Part shown: positions 1 to 6,531 of the stretch, piece by piece
Position numbering within the stretch: the stretch's first letter is position 1
Layout: each line of letters opens with the position of its first letter
Source of the DNA: Armatimonadota bacterium
GTDB taxonomy: Bacteria; Armatimonadota; Armatimonadia; Armatimonadales; Armatimonadaceae
Assembly: GCA_014381035.1 (NCBI GenBank)
Contig: JACMIS010000285.1
Span: forward strand, 1-12,302
Length of the DNA: 12,302 bases
Reading direction: 5' to 3'
Translations under genes and position numbers: made by a program
The notes under the pieces: generated by a model
What the model was told of the DNA's origin: nothing
The model's input: only the letters and a program-made list of their open reading frames with translations
Databases searched by the model: none

Positions 1-309
1 CTCCCCGAGCCGCTCGTCGCGGTCGATAAAGCCGCCGAGATAACAGCCGTAGGACGGTTCCCATTTCGCGAGTTCGCCGGTCTTGGGTAGCGCGGCGGCG
101 GGCGCTTTCGCGTTCGGCAGGTGCATAAACACCCGCAACTGACTGGAATAACGGTCCGCCTTCATCTCCTCGACCTTCGCCCCGTTCACGTCGCCGTTGG
201 CGCGGTAGATAGCGGCTTCTTTGCGGAACAGAACGGCGGCATCGGAATAACGTCCGGCGGCAACGGCTTCCTCGGCTTTGCGGCGCAGGGTAACAGCAGA
301 TTCAGGCAT
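1..309 (-). CDS. N-terminal part of an unidentified protein, truncated by window edge
   Basis: An open frame runs on the minus strand from ATG at 309 down to base 1 without a stop, giving 103 residues and continuing outside the window. The first ~55 residues (starting MPESAVTLRRKAEEAVAAGR) are charged, alanine-rich and helical, and look like one or two TPR-like helix pairs. After a short linker comes KWEPSYGCYLGGFIDRD, where a new globular domain seems to begin. This faintly recalls the start of GH26-like glycoside hydrolase domains, but too little is visible to assign it. No signal peptide is seen. A purine-rich GGGGAGA lies about 15 nt upstream of the ATG, a weak ribosome site. Third positions are GC-rich as in neighbouring genes, which supports coding. 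The function is unknown. Confidence 0.6.
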   Translation of the reverse strand, partial: MPESAVTLRRKAEEAVAAGRYSDAAVLFRKEAAIYRANGDVNGAKVEEMKADRYSSQLRVFMHLPNAKAPAAALPKTGELAKWEPSYGCYLGGFIDRDERLGE

Positions 310-370
310 AGAAGTTAAACAAGGTCTCCCCTATTTTAGACGCGCCACGGCGATTTTGGTTACGCACCCC

Positions 371-484
371 TCAGGGACGGTTCTCGGGTGTGGAGTCGAG
401 CGGTAGCCGCACAGAGAACCGCTTGTGTTTCGGGTCGTTCATTACGATCAAACACAGCACCAAAATTCTGAACAATTTAGCCAT
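371..484 (-). CDS. possible small protein, 37 residues
   Basis: A short frame starts with ATG at 484, 17 nt after the phosphoesterase stop, and ends with TGA at 371-373. AAGAAGAAACC just upstream is a passable ribosome site. The product starts MAKLFRILVLCLIVMNDPKH: a short hydrophobic stretch (residues 4-15) and then a basic, proline-containing tail. It resembles no family I recognise. It could be a small membrane-associated peptide translated with the phosphoesterase, or simply an open stretch. Its codon use is less GC-biased than its neighbours, which argues against a conserved gene. Confidence 0.25.
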   Translation of the reverse strand: MAKLFRILVLCLIVMNDPKHKRFSVRLPLDSTPENRP

Positions 485-501
485 GGTTTCTTCTTTGGGT
501 A

Positions 502-1104
502 TTAAGGCAAATCGAACAAGACGCCTTCCGGTCCGGCGTTGACGACCGGGGTCGCGCCCAGAAAATCGGTTTGTCCCGCACTGGCGTGGATATGCCCACA
601 GACGACGAGCCGTGCGCGGGTACGAACCATGGCTTCGCGGACGGCTTCGCTCCCCAGACTGCGCCCCGACGAGGAAACATCCGCGACGCCTTTCGGCGGC
701 GAGTGGGAAACAAGAACCGCGCTTTGCGGACAATCCGCCAGTAGCATCTCACCTTCCGCTTCCGTGAAGTCATAACTCCACGCACCGAACGGCGTGACGG
801 GGATTCCCCCACCGACGCCGAAAAAGGGAACGCCGTTGATGGTGATGCCGGTCCCGTGTAAAACCGTCGCTGTCTTCCAATCGCGACATGCCTCGACCAG
901 TTCGTCGAGCGTTTCGTTGTTGCCCGGAACCAGCACGGCAGGCACGGCGATTTGCGACAGAATAGGGATGCAATCCGCGACGCCATGATGCGCGTTGCCA
1001 AAATCCCCTGCCCCGACAATCACATCCACGCTACCCGCGAGCGCGACAAGTCGCCGGGCGGCGTCCCTGTCACCGTGTAGATCGCTAAAAAGAAGCAGTC
1101 GCAC
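502..1104 (-). CDS. calcineurin-like metallophosphoesterase
   Basis: A 200-residue protein of the metallophosphoesterase superfamily, which hydrolyses phosphomono- or diesters with a two-metal centre. The metal-ligand motifs appear in order: D8-x-H10 (FSDLHGD), G33-D34 (GAGDFGN), G61-N62-N63-E64 (PGNNE), H134 (VSHSPP) and G170-H171-x-H173 (CGHIH). The whole fold is about 200 residues, so the gene looks complete and is a small single-domain, probably cytoplasmic enzyme with no signal peptide. The start is GTG at 1104, preceded by a good AAGGGAAGGGG ribosome site. It is transcribed away from the divergent regulator at 1309. The substrate cannot be read from the sequence; small bacterial members include phosphodiesterases and nucleotide phosphatases. 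Confidence 0.9.
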   Translation of the reverse strand: MRLLLFSDLHGDRDAARRLVALAGSVDVIVGAGDFGNAHHGVADCIPILSQIAVPAVLVPGNNETLDELVEACRDWKTATVLHGTGITINGVPFFGVGGGIPVTPFGAWSYDFTEAEGEMLLADCPQSAVLVSHSPPKGVADVSSSGRSLGSEAVREAMVRTRARLVVCGHIHASAGQTDFLGATPVVNAGPEGVLFDLP

Positions 1105-1156
1105 CGTGTACCCCTTCCCTTTTTGTCCATCGCTTCCGTTTCTGGCTCACACGAGT

Positions 1157-1162
1157 ATTGTA
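1157..1162 (-). promoter_or_regulatory. possible -10 element for the phosphoesterase gene
   Basis: On the minus strand this reads TACAAT, one mismatch from the sigma70 -10 consensus, about 53 nt upstream of the GTG start of the phosphoesterase. No convincing -35 hexamer lies 16-18 nt further upstream, so this is tentative. Confidence 0.25.
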
Positions 1163-1220
1163 GCATGACAGAAAAAATAGCGTTCCCATGCCCGTCAGTC
1201 GCGAACAGACTGTCTCCAAA

Positions 1221-1245
1221 ATAATCCGATATATATAGAAGTTGC
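1221..1245 (+). promoter_or_regulatory. upstream copy of a 25-bp repeat, probable operator
   Basis: This 25-bp element (ATAATCC, then GATATATATAGA, then AGTTGC) matches the element at 1272-1296 at 22 of 25 positions, in the same orientation and 51 bp apart, close to five helical turns. It lies just upstream of the -35 box of the promoter at 1248-1276. The TATATATA core is itself palindromic. Its position suits a binding site for the GntR/LacI-type regulator encoded next door. The assignment as operator is inference. Confidence 0.55.
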
Positions 1246-1247
1246 TA

Positions 1248-1276
1248 TTGACAGCACAAAAAGGGTATGGCATAAT
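1248..1276 (+). promoter_or_regulatory. sigma70-type promoter of the GntR/LacI regulator
   Basis: A perfect TTGACA (1248-1253) is followed after exactly 17 bp by CATAAT (1271-1276), one mismatch from the -10 consensus. Transcription would start near 1283 and leave a leader of about 26 nt before the ATG at 1309. No competing promoter is as good in this spacer. The -10 box overlaps the start of the second 25-bp repeat, so occupation of that repeat would block RNA polymerase. Confidence 0.7.
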
Positions 1277-1296
1277 CCAATATATATAGAGGTCGC
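1272..1296 (+). promoter_or_regulatory. downstream copy of the 25-bp repeat, probable operator over the start site
   Basis: Second copy of the element at 1221-1245 (ATAATCC, AATATATATAGA, GGTCGC), with three differences. It spans the -10 box, the likely transcription start and the only purine-rich stretch (AGAGG, 1288-1292) upstream of the regulator's ATG. The central part from CC at 1277 to GG at 1292 is palindromic at 12 of 16 positions. Together with the upstream copy it would allow a bound dimer pair to loop out or cover the promoter. Confidence 0.55.
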
Positions 1297-1308
1297 GTAA
1301 AGATTCTT

Positions 1309-2394
1309 ATGATAACGACGAAAAAGAAATCGGGGTCGCTTCTCAAGTATCGTCAGGTTGAACGGGATATTCGCAACGAGATCGCTTCAGGGCGGTGGCA
1401 AGCCGGGGACCGGCTCCCCGGCGAATACGATTTCGCGAGTCAATTCAATGTCGCCTATCTGACGGTTCGTCAGGCGGTTTCCAATTTACTTGATGAAGGC
1501 GTGCTGATTCGGGTGCGGGGCAAGGGAACGTTTGTCGCGGATAATATTCCCCCGTCGGTCCCGATCAGCACCCGCCGACCGACCGCGCTGTTGTTTCCCG
1601 CCAACTGGCAACGCATCGACCCGGATTACTTCCCCGATCTGTGGGAAGGATTTCAACAGGCGACAGAAGCATCCGCCCAGCGGACGCCCTTGGTTAACTA
1701 TGAAGACGCCGAAATCCCCGGCGTTTTGGAGCCGGGATCAGCCGTCGCCTGTCTCCTACTGGAGGACGCACACCAGCAGCTTGTCGAACGGTTGCGTGAC
1801 AGTGGGCACCATGTTCTGGCGATCAACCATTATACGGGGCGGCGTTCTATCCCCTCGGTACGCATTGACGATGCGGCGGGAGTAGAGCATGCGGTAGATC
1901 ATCTGGTCGAGTTGGGTCACACGCGTATCGGTTTCCTGATGGGGATCCCCGGCAATCTGGACGCGGCGGATCGCTTGCGCGGATTTCGCAACGCGACCCG
2001 GCGTCACGGTCTGCGAAAGACCGTTGAGTTTGGCGAGGGATTCGAGGAGTCCTTTGGTTACGTTGCGGGACAAGCCATGTTCGCGCAACCAGCCCCGCCC
2101 ACCGCCATCGTGTGCGCCAGTGATTTATCGGCGATAGGCGCGATGAAAGCGGCACGGGAAAGCGGGCTTAGCACCCCGAAGGATCTTTCCGTGATCGGCT
2201 TCGGGGATTTCTCGGTGTCAGAATACATCATGCCCGGATTGACCACCGTGCGTCAATCGCGCGTGGAATTAGGTCGCACCGCTGCCGAATCACTGGTCCG
2301 GCTGGCAAATGACGAATCGGTCGCTGACACCGTACTGACTGCAAAGCTGATCGTGCGCGAGTCTACCGCCCCGTTCGCGGGGAACATCAAGTAG
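1309..2394 (+). CDS. GntR-family regulator with LacI-type sugar-binding domain
   Basis: A 361-residue transcription factor of the chimeric type known from AraR. Residues ~12-78 form a GntR winged helix-turn-helix: the DNA-reading helices lie around DFASQFNVAYLTVRQAVSNL (41-60) and the wing around RVRGKGTFV (68-76). Residues ~91-355 form a LacI/periplasmic-binding-protein-like effector domain, with HAVDHLVELGHTRIGFLMG (194-212), RLRGF (222-226), CASD (D272) and VIGFGD (D300), the conserved ligand-contact positions. Such proteins normally repress carbohydrate genes until a sugar or sugar phosphate binds. The ATG start has no strong ribosome site of its own, only AGAGG 16 nt upstream inside the operator. 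It is the first gene of a same-strand carbohydrate cluster, and the paired repeats around its promoter suggest autoregulation. The effector is unknown; products of chitin or beta-glucan breakdown are plausible. Confidence 0.9.
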   Translation: MITTKKKSGSLLKYRQVERDIRNEIASGRWQAGDRLPGEYDFASQFNVAYLTVRQAVSNLLDEGVLIRVRGKGTFVADNIPPSVPISTRRPTALLFPANWQRIDPDYFPDLWEGFQQATEASAQRTPLVNYEDAEIPGVLEPGSAVACLLLEDAHQQLVERLRDSGHHVLAINHYTGRRSIPSVRIDDAAGVEHAVDHLVELGHTRIGFLMGIPGNLDAADRLRGFRNATRRHGLRKTVEFGEGFEESFGYVAGQAMFAQPAPPTAIVCASDLSAIGAMKAARESGLSTPKDLSVIGFGDFSVSEYIMPGLTTVRQSRVELGRTAAESLVRLANDESVADTVLTAKLIVRESTAPFAGNIK

Positions 2395-2591
2395 TATGGA
2401 GGAGAAATCCGCGTTTTTTGGGCGACGTAGCTTGACTTATGAATCCGGGCGGGGAACAGTGCTGTTCTCTCACAGTTCTAACTCTGTTCCTTATTCTTGG
2501 CTCCGGTTTTCGGCAACAATGTCGTTCCCTATCACTTCCCCAGTGCCTCGCGGGGCACTGATGTCAGTCGCGTTCCTGAAAGGACAACAAT
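2395..2591 (+). promoter_or_regulatory. 197-nt spacer with palindrome, 11-bp phased repeats and a hairpin
   Basis: This gap before the pseudopilin-like gene holds three structured elements and no convincing gene. A perfect inverted repeat GAACAG-TG-CTGTTC lies at 2454-2467. Related direct repeats start at 2462 (CTGTTC), 2473 (CAGTTC) and 2484 (CTGTTC), each 11 bp apart, about one helical turn. A hairpin CAGTGCC/GGCACTG with a 6-nt loop lies at 2541-2560, roughly 30 nt before the ATG. A TTGACT at 2432-2437 could serve as a -35 box, but no good -10 follows it. The spacer may be an internal promoter/operator region or a structured leader. I do not recognise a known riboswitch. Confidence 0.4.
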
Positions 2592-3428
2592 ATGTTTATT
2601 TCCAAACGAAAATCGGCGTTTACGTTGATCGAACTCCTCGTTGTTATCGCCATTATCGCCATCCTCGCCGCGATACTTTTTCCCGTCTTCGCTCAGGCGC
2701 GTGACAAAGCACGGCAGGCTTCTTGCCTTTCCAACCAGAAGCAACTCGGCACCGCACTGATCATGTATGTTCAGGACTACGACGAGTCATTCCCCATCTC
2801 TCAGTATATAGACTCCGTTTCCGGAGCACCTTACGACTGGGGCAACGCCATCTATCCCTACATCAAGAACGGTGTGGGCGTCGCCTATTCCCCGACGGTC
2901 ACGCTATACAACGGTGAGGGAGGCGTTTTCTCCTGTCCTTCGTTTCCTCAGGAGCAGATCTGCCAGTACGGGATCAACCTTTGCATCTCTCACCCCTATT
3001 ACGAGACGAACCCGTCGGAGTCAGCGACACTGGCTGGAGTAGACAGCCCGAGTAACCGCGTCGCCATCCTGGAAAAAGGGGCGGCATCCAAAGTCGGATA
3101 CGACCATAGTTTCCCGACCTTCGAGGTCGGGCAATGGAACTGGGCAGGGTATCTCGGCGGGGTAGTGGACGGTTCCGTGCCGGAAGCACACAACGATCTC
3201 GCTTTTGATTTTGATCGCAACGCGGACGCACCTGCGGACGGCTATCCCGGTCCGGGCGGTATGCCACGGTATCGCCATAACAAGACCTGTAACGTACTAT
3301 TCGTAGACGGTCACGTGAAAGCGGTCCCCCGTGGTCAGCTCAGTTGGGCGAAAAACATCTACATCCCTGGTCTGTATGAAAGGATCCCGGCAGCGGCTCA
3401 GGGGGTATTCTACGGCGGACCGTACTAA
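2592..3428 (+). CDS. pseudopilin-like secreted protein with H-X9-DG motif
   Basis: A 278-residue protein with a class III (type IV pilin) signal: a short basic leader ending KRKSA, then [20 protein letters not shown], with cleavage expected before F10 and the conserved Glu at mature position 5. The hydrophobic N-terminal helix would anchor it in the membrane or assemble it into a pseudopilus. [20 protein letters not shown] then follows, a hallmark of expanded Armatimonadota (and planctomycete DUF1559-like) families. The C-terminal part has [13 protein letters not shown], giving H229-X9-D239-G240. Four cysteines (C115, C124, C131, C233) lie in the mature globular part. AAAGGA 8 nt before the ATG is a good ribosome site. 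It lies directly before a lipoprotein and a chitinase-like gene, so a role at the cell surface in polymer handling is possible. The exact function of the family is unknown. Confidence 0.85.
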   Translation: MFISKRKSAFTLIELLVVIAIIAILAAILFPVFAQARDKARQASCLSNQKQLGTALIMYVQDYDESFPISQYIDSVSGAPYDWGNAIYPYIKNGVGVAYSPTVTLYNGEGGVFSCPSFPQEQICQYGINLCISHPYYETNPSESATLAGVDSPSNRVAILEKGAASKVGYDHSFPTFEVGQWNWAGYLGGVVDGSVPEAHNDLAFDFDRNADAPADGYPGPGGMPRYRHNKTCNVLFVDGHVKAVPRGQLSWAKNIYIPGLYERIPAAAQGVFYGGPY

Positions 3429-3440
3429 GGAGCGAATGGG

Positions 3441-3716
3441 ATGAGACAAATTGAATTACGGATCGTCGCCCTGACCGGTGCCATGGCAATGCTTCTAACA
3501 TTGGTGGGGTGCGGTGCAAAAGACGATTTGTCATCACAGAAGACAGGGAAGCAGTCGGTGACGGCACCCCAGCCGGGTCTTGAAGACAGTCGTATTCCCC
3601 CCGCCCGCAAGGCGGAGATCGAGGCAATCATAGCCCGGCAAAAATCGGGGGCGGATGAAATCGGTGCAAAACGACAGGCAGCGGCAAATCAAGCTGCCTC
3701 GATGAAGAGACCTTGA
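3441..3716 (+). CDS. small putative lipoprotein
   Basis: A 91-residue protein with a lipoprotein signal: a short N-region, a hydrophobic core (residues ~8-22) and lipobox LVGC, with lipidation expected at C24. The mature part is only ~68 residues, lysine/glutamine/alanine-rich and probably helical in its second half (KAEIEAIIARQKSGADEIGA). No enzyme motif is visible and I recognise no family. The ribosome site AAGGAG (3427-3432) overlaps the stop codon of the pseudopilin-like gene and sits 8 nt from the ATG, so the two are almost certainly co-translated. It could be an envelope partner of that protein. A strong hairpin follows its stop. Confidence 0.75.
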   Translation: MRQIELRIVALTGAMAMLLTLVGCGAKDDLSSQKTGKQSVTAPQPGLEDSRIPPARKAEIEAIIARQKSGADEIGAKRQAAANQAASMKRP

Positions 3717-3721
3717 GGCTT

Positions 3722-3761
3722 GATACCTTCCTGAGCATAGAACATATCTCAGGAAGGTATC
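3722..3761 (+). terminator. 14-bp perfect hairpin after the lipoprotein gene, without a T-tract
   Basis: GATACCTTCCTGAG at 3722-3735 pairs perfectly with CTCAGGAAGGTATC at 3748-3761 across a 12-nt loop. It begins 6 nt after the lipoprotein stop and ends 40 nt before the chitinase-like start. No run of T follows on either strand (GGGGAAATAG comes next), so it is a weak intrinsic terminator at best. It may instead protect the 3' end of the upstream message, attenuate transcription into the chitinase gene, or act as an operator. Confidence 0.5.
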
Positions 3762-3801
3762 GGGGAAATAGAAACATCGAACACCAACGCAGGAGGAACT
3801 C

Positions 3802-5358
3802 ATGAAACGTTCGTTTAAAGCCAGTATCGCACTGGCATTTGTAGTATCTTTAGCAACTATCACTATTCAACAAGCAGCTTTTTCCGCACCCTGGGTAACC
3901 GCCTATTATCCGTCCTGGACATTGACCAATCCGACTCCGGCGAACCTTGATCTCAGAGCCATCACCCATCTGGTGTTTTTCGCCCTGACTCCGAATGCCG
4001 ACGGCACCCTGAGTGATCCGGGCGGCACCATCGTGACGAACGCCCCCGCCGTGAAAACGGCGGTGCGGAACGCGGGCAAAAAGGTACTGATCTGCATCGG
4101 CGGGGGCGGCACAATAACCCCGTTCCGGGGAGCAATCAGTCCCGCGAGCCGTGCGGCATTCGTACAGAACATCGTCACCTGGGTGACCACCAACGGCTAC
4201 GACGGCGTCGACATCGATATGGAACCGCTGGAATCCTCGGACGCCGCAAACTATCAGGCGTTCATCACCGCGCTACGCACGGCGTTGAACGCGCAAGACC
4301 CGAACCTTCTACTTACGGCGGCGGTGGAGTGGAACCCCGTGTCGGACACGGCGGGAAACCAGAGTCTGTTCTATCCGATCCGCAACTCGTTCAATCAGAT
4401 CAACGTCATGACCTACGATATGAGTGGCAACTGGCCGGGGTGGTGTACCTGGTATAACGCACCGCTGTTCCAGGGCGGCAATTTTCTGCCGAGCACGGGT
4501 GCGCCGATGCCATCGGGTGACCGCTCCGTCCAGGCGTACCGCACTGCGGGTATCCCGGCATCTAAACTCTCCCTCGGTGCCGCGTTCTATGGCTCCAAGT
4601 GGACCAACGTCACGGGACCGATGCAGGCAATCCCGGCGGGAACCACGGTAGAGAACCTGACCTACGACGACATCATGACCAACTATTATTCCGCCGGGGC
4701 GTACCGATGGGATTCGGCGGCGCAGTCCTCATACCTGACCCGACCCGCGAATCCGCCTTACACGTATATCTCTTATGATGATCCCACACTGCTTACCCAA
4801 AAGGTAAACTATGTGGACAATCAGGGATTGGGCGGTCTGGTGTGCTGGAATATCGGTCAGCAGTATCGCGCCGCCCAGCCCGTGGGTGAGCAAAACCCGT
4901 TGCTCGACGCGATCTATGACGCGCTCAATCCGGTCGTGACGCGCGATCCCCTGAACGACTGGTCCTATGTCAGTAGCAAAAGCGTGAACTGGATGATCGA
5001 TGGGACGAACCCTACCTTCTTCAACGGCGATACGAAACGTGCCACCCGCTCCGCGAACACCACGGAATATCTGGTTTATTCGTATCCAAAGATCAGCAAG
5101 TTCGACGCGAAGGTATACACCCTGACGAGTGCTATCAGTTCCGTTCAATTCTTCGCCTCGACCGACAACGGTACCACCTATACGGCGGTCCCGGTGACCA
5201 CCGGCGCGAGGACCGCGAGCAGCAATGGTTGGGGGTACTACACCCTCAAGAACACCAACATACTGCCCGCCAATACGACCAACTTGAAGGTGCAGTTGAC
5301 GCCCACGCCCAACGGTTGGGACCCGCAACTGTCCTTGATCAATATCTCGCATCAATAA
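3802..5358 (+). CDS. secreted GH18 chitinase-like glycoside hydrolase
   Basis: A 518-residue exported enzyme. Residues 1-29 form a Sec signal peptide with likely cleavage after AAFSA. Residues ~30-375 form a GH18 TIM barrel. The signature D134-G-V-D137-I-D139-M-E141 supplies the catalytic acid E141 and the assisting aspartates, MTYDMSG (203-209) is the strand-6 substrate motif, and GLVCWN (345-350) carries the conserved final-strand Trp349. The family cleaves beta-1,4-N-acetylglucosamine linkages by substrate-assisted catalysis. Residues ~380-518 are a Ser/Thr/Asn-rich, beta-rich module (WSYVSSKSVNWMIDGTNP onward) that looks like a discoidin/carbohydrate-binding domain. AGGAGG lies 5 nt before the ATG. 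The hairpin upstream and the terminator-like stem downstream set it apart as its own segment of the cluster. Chitin itself, rather than a related glycan such as peptidoglycan, is not proven. Confidence 0.9.
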   Translation: MKRSFKASIALAFVVSLATITIQQAAFSAPWVTAYYPSWTLTNPTPANLDLRAITHLVFFALTPNADGTLSDPGGTIVTNAPAVKTAVRNAGKKVLICIGGGGTITPFRGAISPASRAAFVQNIVTWVTTNGYDGVDIDMEPLESSDAANYQAFITALRTALNAQDPNLLLTAAVEWNPVSDTAGNQSLFYPIRNSFNQINVMTYDMSGNWPGWCTWYNAPLFQGGNFLPSTGAPMPSGDRSVQAYRTAGIPASKLSLGAAFYGSKWTNVTGPMQAIPAGTTVENLTYDDIMTNYYSAGAYRWDSAAQSSYLTRPANPPYTYISYDDPTLLTQKVNYVDNQGLGGLVCWNIGQQYRAAQPVGEQNPLLDAIYDALNPVVTRDPLNDWSYVSSKSVNWMIDGTNPTFFNGDTKRATRSANTTEYLVYSYPKISKFDAKVYTLTSAISSVQFFASTDNGTTYTAVPVTTGARTASSNGWGYYTLKNTNILPANTTNLKVQLTPTPNGWDPQLSLINISHQ

Positions 5359-5366
5359 GCCTAAGG

Positions 5367-5388
5367 ACCGGCGGGTTTCCCCGCCGGT
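5367..5388 (+). terminator. GC-rich terminator-like hairpin after the GH18 gene
   Basis: ACCGGCGGG (5367-5375) pairs perfectly with CCCGCCGGT (5380-5388) over a TTTC loop, starting 8 nt after the GH18 stop. What follows is TCACGTTCGG rather than a T-run, so termination is probably partial. Only 27 nt separate its end from the next ATG, too short for an independent promoter, so the downstream genes probably depend on readthrough. Confidence 0.6.
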
Positions 5389-5415
5389 TCACGTTCGGTG
5401 AAGGAAATCTCATTT

Positions 5416-6423
5416 ATGTTACGTGTCGGAATGGTCGGTGTCGGTACGATGGGACGCGCCCATTCCGATGCTTATCAGCGGATGCCGGATGTCGCGAAGG
5501 TCGGCGTATATGACATTGATCCCGAAAGGGCGGTGACTTTCGCTCAGGAGCAGGGGTGGTCCGCCGCCTACGGTTCGTTCGAGGAGATGATCGCCGCCGT
5601 GGACTTCGTGGATGTTTGCACGCCTACTCCGACGCATGCCGGATATGTCCTGTCGGCACTGTACGGCGGGCACGATGTCGTTTGCGAGAAGCCTATGGCG
5701 CGGACGCTCGCCGACTGCGCCCTGCTTATTGAAGCCGCCCGCGAAACCGGGCGAACCCTGATGCCCGCCCAGGTCCTGCGTTTTTTCCCGGAATACAGCA
5801 GTGCCACGAGAATCGTTCAAAGTGGCGAGATCGGCAACCCGGCGACGGTGCGAACGCGGCGTGGCGGAGGTTTTCCGCACGGATCGGACGACTGGTACGC
5901 CGACTTCGCGCAGAGCGGCGGGGTCACGCTGGACATGATCATCCACGATTTCGACTGGCTTCGGTGGACGTTCGGCCCCGTCGCGTCGGTTTATGCCAAA
6001 GCCGCTTCCCTCGATCCGTCGCGCTCCACCGAGCCACGCGATTACGCTCTGGTCACGCTGACGTTCGTTAGCGGCGTGGTGGCACAGGTCGAAGGCACCT
6101 GGGCGGAACCGGGCGGTTTTTCGGTATCACTGGAGGTCACCGGGGATAGCGGAATGATCCACTTTGACAGCACCGAATCGGTTCCGCTCCGAATCAGCCG
6201 ACGTCAGACCGCACACTCGGACGGTGTCGTCGTGCCGGAAAGTCCCACCAGCACGGACCCGTATTATTTGGAGTTGCGCCATTTCGTAGACTGCCTGAAA
6301 GCGGCGACCCGACCGAGCATCACCCCGGAAGACGGTTATTACGCGGTCGAGATCGCGCTCGCCGCTCTAGAATCGGCACGCGTCGGTAATCCGATTGTGA
6401 TCCCGGTCCCGCGAGAAATATAA
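5416..6423 (+). CDS. Gfo/Idh/MocA-family sugar dehydrogenase (first copy)
   Basis: A 335-residue cytoplasmic NAD(P)-dependent oxidoreductase. The N-terminal Rossmann fold has G8-V-G10-T-M-G13 (GVGTMG) and VYDIDPE at the cofactor ribose site; CEKPMA (90-95) holds the family's Lys92 of the EKP motif. The C-terminal substrate domain contains D173-M-I-I-H177-DFDW, matching the conserved catalytic Asp/His region. Family members oxidise or epimerise sugars, inositols or amino sugars; the substrate is not readable here. An in-frame GTG lies at 5398, but AAGGA at 5401-5405 fits the ATG at 5416 (10 nt), giving the start MLRVGMVG, right for the family. It is followed by a second family member after a large palindrome. 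Confidence 0.9.
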   Translation: MLRVGMVGVGTMGRAHSDAYQRMPDVAKVGVYDIDPERAVTFAQEQGWSAAYGSFEEMIAAVDFVDVCTPTPTHAGYVLSALYGGHDVVCEKPMARTLADCALLIEAARETGRTLMPAQVLRFFPEYSSATRIVQSGEIGNPATVRTRRGGGFPHGSDDWYADFAQSGGVTLDMIIHDFDWLRWTFGPVASVYAKAASLDPSRSTEPRDYALVTLTFVSGVVAQVEGTWAEPGGFSVSLEVTGDSGMIHFDSTESVPLRISRRQTAHSDGVVVPESPTSTDPYYLELRHFVDCLKAATRPSITPEDGYYAVEIALAALESARVGNPIVIPVPREI

Positions 6424-6429
6424 GTGACC

Positions 6430-6488
6430 GGAACCTCACCCTCCAGCCCCCTCTCCTTCGAGGAGAGGGGGCTGGAGGGTGAGGTTCC
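6430..6488. repeat. 59-bp perfect palindrome, 28-bp arms with a 3-nt loop
   Basis: The left arm 6430-6457 (GGAACCTCACCCTCCAGCCC, then CCTCTCCT) is exactly complementary to 6461-6488, with TCG as the only unpaired bases. It sits 6 nt after the stop of the first dehydrogenase and 43 nt before the ATG of the second. It contains no stop in the frame of the second gene and would read as SSPLSFEERGLEGEV if translated, a peptide type I recall from interspersed palindromic repeats in many bacterial genomes. In RNA it would form an extremely stable hairpin. It has no T-tract. It is probably a mobile intergenic repeat (REP/MITE-like). Confidence 0.85.
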
Positions 6489-6531
6489 CAGCGCGGGTCA
6501 GGCTCCCGAATTAGCAACGAGAGAGATAACA

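Noticed and set aside
477..1019. 180-residue minus-strand open frame
   Set aside because: It lies inside the phosphoesterase gene in another frame, is Arg/Ser-rich and has no family features; the phosphoesterase motifs decide the frame.
2454..2467. LexA/SOS box
   Set aside because: GAAC and GTTC arms are present but spaced by 6 rather than the 4 bp of the Gram-positive SOS box, and the neighbouring genes are not DNA-repair genes.
2396..2704. 102-residue plus-strand open frame after the regulator
   Set aside because: It overlaps the pseudopilin-like gene's start in another frame and has no protein-like composition.
4729..5355. 208-residue open frame antisense to the GH18 gene
   Set aside because: The plus strand has clear GH18 and C-terminal module sequence here; the antisense product is Arg/Gly/Val-rich, a common by-product of GC-rich codons.
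6424..6531. Earlier GTG start for the second dehydrogenase
   Set aside because: The extension is the translated palindrome and does not fit the family, whose Rossmann fold begins at MPLRIGIL.
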